Assembly: GCF_001039355.2 (NCBI RefSeq)
Contig: NW_019775891.1
Coordinates: 195,209 to 259,208 of the forward strand
DNA length: 64,000 nt
From: Lingula anatina
Lineage: Eukaryota; Brachiopoda; Lingulata; Lingulida; Lingulidae
Reading direction: 5' to 3'
Shown in pieces: positions 1-12,059 of the stretch. The notes under the pieces are model-generated. The model did not search any database. It was not told the DNA's origin and worked only from the letters and a program-made list of their open reading frames with translations. Every line of letters begins with the position of its first letter. The first letter of the stretch is position 1. The translations under genes and the position numbers were made by a program.

Positions 1-585
1 CACTTCTACTAGATTCTTATGTGACTCAAATAAATTCGACATGCCAAGGGATAAAATGAATAGATCACTTGATCAGCCATAAAAGACCTTTAGACTGCTC
101 CTTTCTTTAAATTTTTGGTTGTAAATTTAACCTACTTTCGTGACCTACTTTCCTGGCCCATTGACATACAGCTAAGAATGCCAGCAGAAAAATCCGTTCA
201 AACATCATTTTCGGGTAAAATTAAACAATGCCTTTTGGTAATTCTCTTAGTTATACTACTTGAAACTATATGCTGAAATTTGGTTGGTTTTTGTGACAAA
301 AAATTGACTTTGTATGCATCTTNTATCAAGGAGAAAATAAATCGATCTGGCTTTTTATTTAACCTCTCACGCCGCAAATAAAGATAAACTAGATGCTGAC
401 AATGGGTAGCCAGCGCACATACCCGCACCCACATAGTTAAGAGAACATCAACCTCAGAAGCACCAACCCCTGAATATCTGTGACACTGCTATTATATACA
501 TACAATATGAGAAGGAAATTACTAACGAACGAACAGACGAAGAGACGGGATAACATGATCCCCGACTTTGTAAGAAAAATGCGGG

Positions 586-590
586 AATAA

Positions 591-629
<39 letters not shown>

Positions 630-630
630 A
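586..630. repeat. (ATAA)n microsatellite
   Basis: About eleven uninterrupted ATAA units. Confidence 0.9.
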
Positions 631-1112
631 CGCAGAAGACTTGTAAATCACAAAAATACATCGTTGGACTTTGTCTTCCAATACTACTTATCATGTCCTA
701 GTCACACTCCGGAAGCCAAGACTCAGTGGCACATGATGACGAATATACGGTATACCGTATCTCCAGTCTACAGAGTTATAGAATCGGTTAATATCTAACT
801 AATATCTTAGGATTTCACAATCACACTAAGTGACACACCACTGCAAACATAACATAGGACCATGCGACAACGCCAGTTAATATTTATCTAAATTTTCTAC
901 ATACAGCACGTTACACTTGTAGGGCTGGGAGCCAGCGAGAAGAGCAAAAGTTGAATATTCGACAGATTTCAATGTGCGCAACCTCAGCATTATACCATTT
1001 CTTCTTTTCACATGATAAAGTTTGTCAAAGTTATATCTGTAAATCCGGGTGAAGATATTTAAAATCAGACTAAACATTTTGGATGGTTTTCCATATTCAC
1101 ATACACGCACAC

Positions 1113-1115
<3 letters not shown>

Positions 1116-1147
<32 letters not shown>
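1116..1147. repeat. (CA)n microsatellite
   Basis: Perfect AC dinucleotide run of about 16 units. Confidence 0.9.
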
Positions 1148-1148
<1 letters not shown>

Positions 1149-1917
1149 TTATCGAGACCCTGTGAGAACGTCGTTTAAGAGACAAATGCTTTTATTTTAA
1201 TATTAAAAAATAAATAAAAGACCGAAACTAAATTTAAAATAATTACTTGCTGGCGCGTTTATGTCCGCTTGTACCTACATTTTAACACCCATAACGATGG
1301 GTCCTTTAGGTTGTACTTAAACCGTAAACTTAGTTCACGAAACTTGGCACTTGACAGGCTAGGTTAAGTGAGGGAGTTAATGTATTATGTTAGTCCCCAT
1401 TTAACCTATCACGTGCTCAGCAATTAATCAATCAATGGATGGGTGACGCGAAAAACAAAAATAATAAGACCCGTGCTGATTAGAGCTGACTTCATTCCAC
1501 CTGACGTGTACTTAAGATCCTTATCCACATGATATATGATATGGGCTAACATCACTTAATTACTTGATAAGACAAAGAGCGCCCGTCTCTCAGCGATTGG
1601 GCAATCTCTTTCGAAGGTTGGACGACATTCTTTTAGATTTAAGACAAATGTACTACATTACGTTTCGGTTGGCCTAATATTGCACCATAACATTGCAACA
1701 TAGCTCTTAATTCTGTTGTTAAATGTAGGCTTTTCAAACAGAGAAGTATCCTAAGTTTATATGTGTGACGAATCTCTGCACTAGCAGTTGATTAAAATAC
1801 ATTTGTACCACAGCCTTAAGTCTACTTTGATTGAATAAAAGCAAAATGCCAGGTGCGCCGTCCAGCGTCTCTTATTATCCCCCCCCCTTCTTTCGGTCAT
1901 TAACGCTCTGTACTCAC

Positions 1918-2281
1918 TTCTTATGGCCCAGTATTGCCTATTCATCAGTCCCTCGAGATACCGCACAGTTCTATTGAAGCACGTCTCGGAGACGTTGACG
2001 TCCAGGGCCCCCGCCTCTAGCTGTCTAACGCCGTCTAATAAAGACGTCACCGTAGTATGATCCACGGATTTTCCATTGTGAAGAAGAGAGTTCACTAGAA
2101 TCTGCTGCTGAGATTCTTCTTGAGGTTCTTGATACTGAGATCTGAGGCGGTTGATTTTACTGAAAACATGACCAACGTTATAAGGAATGTCGTTCGTCTC
2201 AACCCACTGAGCCTTGGCTATCGTGACGATCATTAAGACCAAAATAACACACTGAAGGACGGCACACTTATATCTCGACAT
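1918..2281 (-). CDS. NRF-6-like acyltransferase paralogue B, first coding exon only (gene runs off the left edge)
   Basis: This is the signal-peptide exon of a second nose-resistant-to-fluoxetine-like protein. The ATG at 2281 opens a hydrophobic signal peptide ending near IAKAQ. The exon then carries the family's extracellular N-terminal region, with NVSETCFNRT and YWAIR, and stops at donor AAGAA|gtgagt in phase 1. The same layout is seen in the complete paralogue to its right (QESRQQIL versus EESQQQIL; NVSETCLNRT; YWALK; identical exon phase). An upstream GTG in frame is not a credible start. In the complete paralogue the next exon lies about 2.3 kb further on, so the missing exons here are expected left of base 1. 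The family consists of multi-pass acyltransferase-3 membrane proteins first known from C. elegans lipid/drug transport mutants. The substrate is unknown. Confidence 0.8.
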
Positions 2282-2594
2282 CACGTCTTAAGGTAACATA
2301 AATATGAACATCTATATCAACTAGGCGTCGGTAAATGACTAGGTCGCAAAGCTACCTTAACATTTAAGTACATCTTATGCTGCGAGATATTATTTGTATA
2401 TGTTGACGTCATAGATTATTCGAACCACGTGATATATGTGAAGAAGCAAACACTAGGGATCTAAGTTCGAGACAGTCACGTAAGGGTCCACTTATAGACT
2501 CTGTAGTCTGATGAATGACATGAAAGGCGTTCTAGGAGAATGTTCGTTATGATTTACAACCTGGCACCGATACAAGTCTTTTTACGTGTGTGTA

Positions 2595-2633
<39 letters not shown>

Positions 2634-2643
2634 AAGAGAGTGA

Positions 2644-2687
<44 letters not shown>

Positions 2688-3260
2688 AGAAGAGAGAGAG
2701 AGATACCGGTAGATTTAGGAAATCTGTATTTTAACAGACTCGTCTATCTGGTCAAGTATAATGTTCTCCAAGAATAATAAAAATAGGCATCAAAATATGA
2801 AGTATACTCAAAAAGCGTGTTTTAATAAAATAAATATCATAAGCATACAGCTACACCCTGTAGAAGCATAACAGCTATTAGATTGTAAAAAAGCAACCAA
2901 ACAAAATGCAAAAAAACAAAAAAAAAACAAAATTAAAAGCTTAGCGAAAGGTTCTAAATACATACCGTACACTCACCAATTATGTACATTATATCAGACT
3001 TTATAGAAAGGTTTAACAAGCGACTTAAAGGCATGTTATTTTTGTAATCATCAGACTGATTAGAACAACAAATGATTTCTAATACACTCTGAATTGTGGG
3101 GTTCATCACGTGATTTTGATTGAAACAGGAGTCACGAACAAAGGTCAAAATGTCTAAATAGTCGGCAACATTTCGAAACTAAATTTCAAATATTTCCCCT
3201 TGAATTCAATAAAAAATACTGTTTATTAAATACATACGGAAAAAACGATAATTAATTCGT
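2282..3260. other. Intergenic stretch between the two NRF-6-like genes
   Basis: It must hold the promoter of paralogue B. I see no coding exon, only a TG/AG microsatellite (2585-2702) and AT-rich sequence. Confidence 0.5.
2585..2702. repeat. Compound (TG)n-(AG)n microsatellite
   Basis: A TG run switches directly to a long AG run with two short interruptions (aaag, aata). It lies about 300 bases upstream of the paralogue B start. Confidence 0.9.
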
Positions 3261-3266
3261 TTATTG
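3261..3266 (-). terminator. Poly(A) signal AATAAA for the complete NRF-6-like gene
   Basis: TTTATT on the plus strand reads AATAAA on the minus strand, about 200 bases past the TAG at 3467. It is the first canonical hexamer seen downstream, so it is a reasonable 3' end signal. Use is inferred. Confidence 0.4.
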
Positions 3267-3466
3267 ATATCTTCTCTCTTTGATGACCTGGTGCGTCCTT
3301 GTTTAACCTCGGTGACGGTCATTGAAATAGAATAGTATTATTTCCACAAAGTTCTGACAATACTATCGAACATTCCAGAACATGCGACTACCAAAAAGCT
3401 ATCCCTACAGTTTCGTTACACTTCTTGGAGTACTTTCATTCCTGCTCTTTTCAGTCATTCCGGGGG

Positions 3467-5064
3467 CTACGCCGATTTTCGCCGCTGTAATATAGCTTTC
3501 TCAAGTCCCATCATAGGAGCCTCAAACACCAAGGATACGATGAAAGCACACGCAAGCGCCGCCACCATGTTTCCAAAGAAAAAGAATGTCTGTAAAGCAG
3601 ATGTATATTCACCATAAACATACCATCAACAAATCAATTGGAGTTGTAACTTAAAAATCTGTAAAATCTATAAATGATCTCTTAAAGTGTACAACATCTT
3701 GATGATTTTAGAAAAAGGCTTACCGGGAACTTATAAACCTCACGTAATATCAATCAATTCATAACTTAATTAAAGTTTTTTAGACTCAAATAAAGATATC
3801 TACACTTCGACCTCGAAAATTTGGAGAGGTCTTTCTGACGAGCAACAACAAATAATCTAAAACTTACCATAGTCACATCTGTGGCATGTATGAGCGTCTC
3901 TCTTCCCATATATACCACATACATAATGATAGGATGGATGAGATAGGCACAGTATGTCAGACGACTCAAAGGTACAAACGCCTTCCAGGACATTAATCTG
4001 TTCACGAACCCTACAGGGAAATTTTGACAAAATTAAGTATTTCACTAACCCCACAGATTTTGACATAATAACGGATAGACATAATAAGCAAACTAATAGT
4101 AGCCCTAAGTGCTTTAAAAGATATTTACAATTGTATGTGTATATATAAGTTTAAGTAAACTTAACGTTGGTATAAAAGTGCTTTTGAACTTTCAGAATGC
4201 AATTTTTGGAACTGTAATAGAAAAAATAAAAAATGGCAACAGTAATCTAACCTCCATATCCAGTACAGCATGCATATATAACCCAACCAACACACGCACC
4301 CCAAGCGGTTCTTGAGACTGCGTTGTAAAATGCGCTAACATCGTTACTGAGCGGGTGACCTTGGTAAACGTCATAAAGGCCGTATACCAGTGCGAGGGCA
4401 GTTGCCGTAGCTACCATCCAGCCAATTAATGCCGTTAACTGAAAATGATTTTATGTGTAATTTTTAATGTACAAATAATTAAGAAAATTAGTCAAGATTG
4501 ATTAGTAAGTTGTTGAAAATTTATAGAAAATTAATTATACTCGTCATTAAAGGCAATAAATTAAATTTACATCAACAATCTATCCATTCTTGTCATTAAC
4601 CTGCCACTTCAAAATTTACTAGCTGTTAAAAGTAAACTTTACTGTTTTTGCTTAACAGTTTTAAAGAAACACGGATGTGTAAATATTTCAAGCACTTATC
4701 TTATTTAAGCAGCAATGATCAGTTAATGAGCGCAAATGATCAAAATTACAACTGATGACAAAAATGTCAAAAGTAAATGTTCCCTGTAACTTCCATTATT
4801 TTCTTTGTGTTGAAAAAGTAAGTATCTTGATAAGATGGAAGCAAACACGTTAGATACCTACCCTGTTAAGTTTGGGTTTGCAGTCAGTAACGTAGAGTAT
4901 GTAACCAACCAGCATCCCTATTAAATAAGGCCCTATTCTTGTCCACGGCTTGAAATAGATTATATCCTCGGTTCTAGAAAACCAGAGGGAGACCTCTTTT
5001 GCCTATCAATTTGGTCGTCATCAAGAATCCTGCTTAGAGTATTCTATTACAAAACATATCAAAC

Positions 5065-5097
<33 letters not shown>

Positions 5098-8000
5098 TTT
5101 TTTTTTAATTTTCAAGCAGAATTATTTTGACCAAGGCGAAAATTATAACGTCACACCAAATGTGTGGCATTGGCAGCAACTCTATTTGACTTTAAAAGAT
5201 AAAACAAACAAACAAGCAAATAAATAATAAATAAATAAATATTTACAATGGCACACTCAGCACTCCAGGGCCTATTTTATTTACGTTGGAGAGTATTCCA
5301 GTAGTCAATAAAGTACCAAACAATGTTGCTAGCAAAACGCCCATTCCAATTAGCTCATTCCTGAAATGACAGCTTGTAGTATACTTAGTATCCTTGTATT
5401 TGGACAAAGGTAGATTATTTTTCATATTTAAATTCCTTATTGGGAGCCAAGAATGATTCAGATTTACACCGATCCAGCAAGACCGCGTGAATTGTATAAT
5501 CTTTACCTTTTTTGTCGAGTACATCTGGCTGTTATCCAGTCTTTATCTTTCATCTTTACATATAATGTATTATAAACTGTTCTTCCCAACAAATTTTAAA
5601 AGCTACAACCACTTTACTTTTTTCCTGACCCTTTCAGTGCAGTGCCCTTACTTACCAAAACAGAGGAAACAGAATAAGAGGACTGATAACAAAGAACTGC
5701 ATGTCATTGGCTAGATACCAGGACCACGGCATACACTGGAAGTACAGAACATTTGGAAATCCTGAATTTATGCCAATTAGTAATTTATGCCAAGCAGACA
5801 CTTGGTACATATGGCAAAATAACTTCTTTTGCAGTAATGTAACTTTTGGTTACCATATAATCGGTATTGGATATATCAGATACATGCATGGAATTGCCAA
5901 GATGTTGATAGGAAACTCAGGGGCTTTGCCGCCGTGATTCGTTATATCAAACAAGAACTTTAAAAGACCGAAAGTAGCGAGACAGAAGCCCTTGCGGAAT
6001 TAACTTGCTTTCTTTAACGTGTTTCCAACCATTAAAATATTTTTCCAACTTCCAAGGAGGAAGTGATATTCACCGTCACTTTAAGGCCTCCATGCAACAA
6101 CTGGCCTTTTCGGACTTGAAGAAAGTAATTTTTTTTAACAACGCTGATCCCATTTGTCTTACCATCAGTTTTTCTGGCATAACAACATTGTTCAAATACA
6201 GAAGGTGTGTCCACCAAGCCTCATAACAATCTGGGTCAAACCCATCAACAGTTCTTGGCCACAAGGGTCCATTTGTCCAGTAATATAGCGTTGGCACATA
6301 CGCCATCATAACTAGCATATATGGCGGCGTTAACCTGGGATCACATTAAGGCCATAAATCAAAGTAAAGAAGGGTGCTTTCACGGTGATGTGAAGTAACT
6401 GTCTCAGACTAAACAGTACAATTCCGATAAGTTACCGTGCATGACAGAAACTTAGTATCTATATAGTAACTTACATTGTAGGACATTCTAGAAATAAACA
6501 AGTTCTATAAAATGAAACAATTTTTTTCTGTCCTGCCAGTAAGTGCAGGGACAATAAGTTTCATTAAAGCAATTTAATGCCATTTAATAATTTTACCTCC
6601 AGAATCTGTGGAAATAATATAGTCCCCAGTTGATCCTAAATCTACCACTCCCCGTCTTCATCTCTTTCATTGTTAAATATGTGACAAGAAGACCGCTGGA
6701 ATAGATTTTGTAGGTGACATGATGCCAGTTAAAGAAGTTAAAGAAGACCTTTGTACGTGTTTAAGCTGCTCAAAAGTCTCCAAATGACATTGATCTTCAC
6801 GTTTGTAAAACTATATCAAAAAGTTCCTTTAGAAGAGCCCGTGTGACCGACACAAGTTTTATACAAGTTTAGTATACAGAACGTCCAGAATTCACTTGTT
6901 ACTCAGGACTATAAAATCCAGATTTAACATTTGATACAAGCCATGGTAGAGACACGTTCTATATCTACTTAAGTCTATGAATCCCGCTTCGTCAGGTAAT
7001 ATAGCTGTATATGAGATGAAATGCACGTGAACTACGTGAAAGATATTACTCAACATTATCCAATATTAACCTCTAATCTACATCGTTGCATTTATTAGAA
7101 GGACATTGCCTGTGCAATAAATGCAGCCGTTATAGGGCAAATTTCGAACATCATTCTTGTGTGTCCGTCATTGCTAATAATGTCTAGTGCAAGTGATTGA
7201 GTTAGTATACATGTAGATCGAGGAATCATAATTCCCCGTGTACATGGAGGGTGTATTTTACTCACGTGCATGTGCACGTACCCGCGCGGTTGTATTCGCA
7301 TTACTCACCTGAGCAAAAAGAAAGAGTCCACAGAGAAGGTTCCGTTAATCAAGACCTGCATTGTCCAACGTTGCATTAAGTTCTGAGTAAAAGGAAGAAT
7401 ATTTTCTAAAAAAAAAAGATTAATCTGTATGAAAATACGCACCGTGTTACTCGCATAAAATCATATACTTTCAAAACGTAATCCTTACAAAACACCGTGA
7501 CACGAGTAGTCTAGTGCACATTTGAGAAAGCTACATGCACTAGGAACAAAAAGTAAAAAAAAAAATCAATGCATTAATTAACTTAATTACCAATCGTGCC
7601 CATTGCAAAAACGTAGGAGTGTCCCCAAATAACCCAGGAGAGACTCAAAAACCGTATTCCATTGACACATGTGAGAGCTCCACTGCCTTGCTTGGTATTC
7701 AGAACTTTGGCACCGCTGGTGTACAAAGAAAACGCCAGAAGGATCTTGTGCATTGTGCCTACAAACAATCAACCAATAAATCAATCAATTAGTTAATTAC
7801 AATATATAAAAATAAATTATTTCATGGATATTTAACATATAAGAGAACGAGACAGTGAGTGAAAGAAAAAAAGGTATGTATATGTAAGTACAGACAAAAC
7901 GGGTATAACAATGGATATTACCAATTCAGTTCAGCTTAGTCACATAGAAATACATACTGAAGCTACAAAAGCAATAGTACAGTTATCAATATTTTATAAT

Positions 8001-8361
8001 ACACTTGCCACTGGCACCATTATCGTTGGTATGTACACCCTTCTTGTGGCCATGAACCAGTGGCGTACGTTCGTCGATCTCCATCGGCGCCGAACCGTTA
8101 CTGTCCGGTTTTGTTTCGCTGATATATGGAATCAGTGGTTTGTGAAAGAAGTCCTTGTTCTGGTGTATGATATCATATGTGGTGCCTATAACTACACATA
8201 GAACAATAATCCCTGTGAAGCATCTGAAAGAAAATTATTTTGATTAAAGAAAAGGTGTACAACGGTGCAAATATCTAAACCGATAATATGAATACTGTAT
8301 ACTGTATATCATTCTTATGGAATTTTAAATTAGGTAAAAGCTAATTAGGCTTAAATCAATT

Positions 8362-8414
<53 letters not shown>

Positions 8415-10616
8415 GACTAAATAAGAAGGTTCTTACAATGATGCGATTGCCCCATTGGTCCAGGGTCGGTCTTGTTTGACACACGCAAATTCAGTTTTTA
8501 CATACACCGAAGAGTTCACTTGTAGAACGGATACCACTGAAACAGAAAAATATGCTAAGTAATCTTGCAGTCACTCAGTCCAAGGATGAAGGTACTTTCC
8601 TGGTCAGTCACTCTCAATATCATTTATTCAATCTGGACGTTTTCGGTCGGGTACTTCACAGCAGTTTTGCTAGAAACAGGAATCACTTGTTTGTCATTAA
8701 ACATTCTTCTGGTACCTACGTGTGTTAAGTAAGGCCTTCAAGTCGTGTTCACTACACCCACTTGGAACGCATACACCAATGCTAAGGGTGACTGATTGGC
8801 TGCCAGCCTAGAAATGCATTTTGTGAAAAGAATATTTTTAGGATATATCAGTTTCACTACCTACCATATTACATGAGATATTAATGAATTTACATAAATA
8901 GGCTACTGATTCGTCTTCGTAATTTATTCTTATTTTTCTGGCAATTCATAAGTCGAGATCAAGTTTTCAAAGTTCTGCGAACAATATATGCATGTTTGAG
9001 GTAATGCAGTATGCAAGAATATGAGATCATATTTCAGGTAAGTTGCTGGCAATCTATAGGTAGAGATCAAGTTTTGAAGGTGTTGCAAATGGTATATACA
9101 TTTACATAGGTTTAAAGGTGGTATTTTAATGTCAATATCACTGTCCAAATGTACAACATTTTACATAAAGGACAGTACATTGTCTTTCGTACCAGTTGTA
9201 TTGGCGTATTTCCAGTGCAGTACTGTCCACCAAACTGGTCATCCGCTGTCCAGGTGGTGTTGTCAGGGTTGGTCACATTGTACAGGATATAGGCGTCCAC
9301 GGCCAGACACTCGCTGTAGGAACCTAGCCATTTGAATTTTCCGTCAAGAATGGCACTTGGTATCTTTGCTGAAGCGTCGAACACTGAAAAAAACATAATG
9401 CTTAGAATTCTGACATTCTGACACGTGGCCGGGTAGCTCCGTATAACCGGCAACGAATCAAATTTGCGAGTATAAAACTGTCAGTGAGTCATGAAATGAA
9501 AAATATTATTTCTCTGCGAAAAAGATGATAGGGAAGAAAAATCGTAAAATTCACGAAATCGATAAATATACTATTTTAAAGGTGGGGCTACCTGTGCCCT
9601 ATGCTTTTTGGTCTTTGATTTATGTACAATTTAGCCATATTAATAAACAATCCGCAGTCCTCAGTTACAAGTAAATTATCATCAAATTCAAGTTCGTCCT
9701 AGATTTTAACCTGTGTTCTAAAAACAAAACCACTCCTTATTATCATGAATGGTTTGTTATTATCTATGGTCAATACCCCCCCCCCCCCCCATCAAATCTA
9801 TATTAAGGCTTGTTAATGATTACCAACGTTTCCTGCACTATTCAGTTCAAGTTCGTCTAAATTTTCACTAAAACACCGAAATCAAAATAATTATTTATTG
9901 CCTTAAATCAGTGTGCCATCCCCCATTGGTGATAACTGATATACCAGTAGAATTATTTTTGTTCATGCCATTTTTTTAGGGTAAATATATATTTCTTATT
10001 TATCATTATAAATATAACACACCGATTGAAAAAGTACAATGCTTAGATATTAACTTATTTTGTGCTTTTGTTTCAATCGTTCTCGGCCTAGATTTTGACC
10101 TGACTTATGCAAACAAAGCCATTCATGTGTCATGAATGATCAACATGTTATCTTAAGGTGAGATGCCTTTTAACATTCCCATTCATATTATTTTGTAATG
10201 AATAAATAAATGAAAAATTCATTAAAGAGAGAAAGAAAGAAAGAAAGAACACACATTTTTTCTGGTATCATCAGCAATTTTCTAATACATGTACTTACCG
10301 AGCATTGCTACATATATATCGAGTCTGAAACTCAAAAATAACAACCTATATGAAAAACTTATTTTAAAACACATTTTCACGGTTTAATCGTTTTAAGTCT
10401 GTTGTTATTTGTTGCGTACAACCCTTGCATCTTCGCTTCACGTAAAAAATGTAATTTTTGAGGCAGTTTACTGCTTTTTCCGTGATTGTACATGTAAAAA
10501 GATGGAACAAACCTTGAGGTATAAACAGAAAATACCATTGAAATGACTCACCAGGAACATTTTAAGGCTTTTCCCTTTAACTGTCTATTCCAAACATGTA
10601 TTGAAGGCAGTTATTA

Positions 10617-10651
<35 letters not shown>

Positions 10652-12023
10652 AATCACAGTAACGAAGGGAGGGTTTTCAGGATGAGTGGAAACTATTGGC
10701 GAAAAGTACCCGTCTCGAACACTCTCATATTTACATTTCTCATCCTTGCAAATATTGTGCAAAATGTCTTCTCCATGTATGAATTTGTCAACCAGATCAA
10801 ACTTTCCACTATCTTACTATTGTGACGAGGCCTTCGTATTCCAGTATATTACAGTTAATTCAGTGTAATGTCTTGTTCATTTTTTAATCATGTAGCCTAC
10901 ATTTAATCCATTAAAAACCATTAAAAAGCTAGCTTTATTTTGAAGTACTGATTTGCTAATTATTATTTTTATGACCAGAGAGGGTAGCACAAACCTCTGG
11001 CATTGTCAAGCATTTTGTGGTGAGCATCATAGAATTATAGACTGCAGTAAAACACGCCATTGAAGCGTAAGTGTCAACACTTTTTTTGGCTCTTACTAAA
11101 AGTAACAGAGAACTGATAAAATCTGACAAAAATGTGACCTAACATTAGATGCTCCACGTTTAAGGGTAAACGATAAGTTAACATATTGATTTGTACCTGA
11201 CCTCGGCGTTCCTTTCAGGTGTTAATGATAAGAATCAACGCTTAACTTCTAGCTGGAAATACTGTTGAATGTAGGGCCAACGGGGAAGATAAATTTTACA
11301 TGTACCATGTTTTTATCTCAATTTATATAAAGTTTAATAAATAAAAAAATTGATCGTAGGGCGACTTAATTAAACAATCCAGAAGACTATGTATGTGCTT
11401 TAAGGCGACCTTCAGTGTACAAAAATCTTATTCAAACATTCCCAATTTAAGCCTATATGAATGCCCGGTGTGAAAAAACTGTGATGACTCGAATTATTCA
11501 ATTCATTAATGGAAATAACTATTTCGTTATCCAAACAATTAGATCCCACTTTTGAATAAGGACCCAAGATGCATTCACCATCTAGAGATTAAAGTTTTTA
11601 AAGACTACATCTTTGGAAGGTTCTCTAACCAGGTACTTAACCAGAATGTTAACTTTTACTTTCATACTCACTTTTTAATGCCCAGTATTCTCCCCCAATC
11701 AGTCCACCCAGATAGTGCTCGGTTCTGTTAAGACATGTCTCAGAGACGTTGACGTCCGGCTGATACCCCGCTTGTAGCTGCCGAACGCGATCCAGCAACG
11801 CTGTTAACGTGTTGGGATCCAGTCCACTGAGATGGAGAGGACTCGTGAGAATCTGTTGCCGAGATTCTTGTTGGATTGCTTCAAGCTGGGAATTGAGGCG
11901 GTGAACTTTTCTTATAGCTTGAGTATAGTCATGTGGAAAGTCACCCGATTCAAACTGGGCTTTGGATAAAGTAAAAGTCATAAAAACCAACACGAGCGCA
12001 GGTATGTATCTCTTAAACGACAT
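3467..12023 (-). CDS. Nose resistant to fluoxetine (NRF-6)-like transmembrane acyltransferase, complete, 15 exons
   Basis: Predicted 743-745 aa. Exons (minus strand): 12023-11672, 9383-9193, 8807-8720, 8536-8437, 8223-8018 (or 8012), 7758-7591, 7405-7309, 6695-6597, 6334-6163, 5735-5656, 5360-5247, 4973-4862, 4438-4252, 4010-3868, 3589-3467 (TAG). All phases join. Domain order is a signal peptide (MSFKRY to SKAQ), then a Cys-rich extracellular NRF domain (NVSETC, FKWLGSYSECL, GVCVPSGCS, PWTNGAI). After this come a cytosolic loop and an acyltransferase-3 domain with multiple TM segments: VNGIRFLSLSWVIWGH, FSVDSFFLLSGLLVTY, CMPWSWYLANDMQFFVISP, LTYCAYLIHPIIMY. The conserved early His (WGH) and HP in the late TM segment fit this family. 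An in-frame ATG at 12059 would add 12 residues; 12023 matches the paralogue's start. Family function is poorly known: lipid/xenobiotic handling and vitellogenin transport in nematodes. Exon 3 was found by hand from the PSGCS motif. Confidence 0.9.
5066..5106. repeat. Poly(T) tract in an NRF-6-like intron
   Basis: Run of T broken by a single G, in the intron between exons 11 and 12 of the minus-strand gene, where it reads as poly(A). No adjoining element is recognised. Confidence 0.8.
8364..8411. repeat. (CT)n microsatellite
   Basis: Perfect CT run of 24 units, 25 bases downstream (gene sense) of the exon 4 donor at 8437. It reads as an AG run in the transcript. Confidence 0.9.
10614..10650. 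repeat. (TTA)n microsatellite in NRF-6-like intron 1
   Basis: About twelve ATT units. The poly-isoleucine and poly-asparagine ORFs that cross it are products of the repeat. Confidence 0.9.
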
Positions 12024-12059
12024 AGTGTTTTTCATACGAACAGTTTTGACATCACCCAT

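Larger units (their letters stand above)
1..1917. other. Non-coding, presumed first intron of NRF-6-like paralogue B
   Basis: No exon matching the second NRF-6 exon (SYSECL region) is visible here. Short ORFs are low-complexity or shadows. It contains an ATAA repeat, a CA repeat and one N at 323. Confidence 0.5.

Noticed and set aside
61-1200. Poly-isoleucine, poly-tyrosine and CV-repeat ORFs near the left edge
   Set aside because: They are translations of the ATAA and CA microsatellites.
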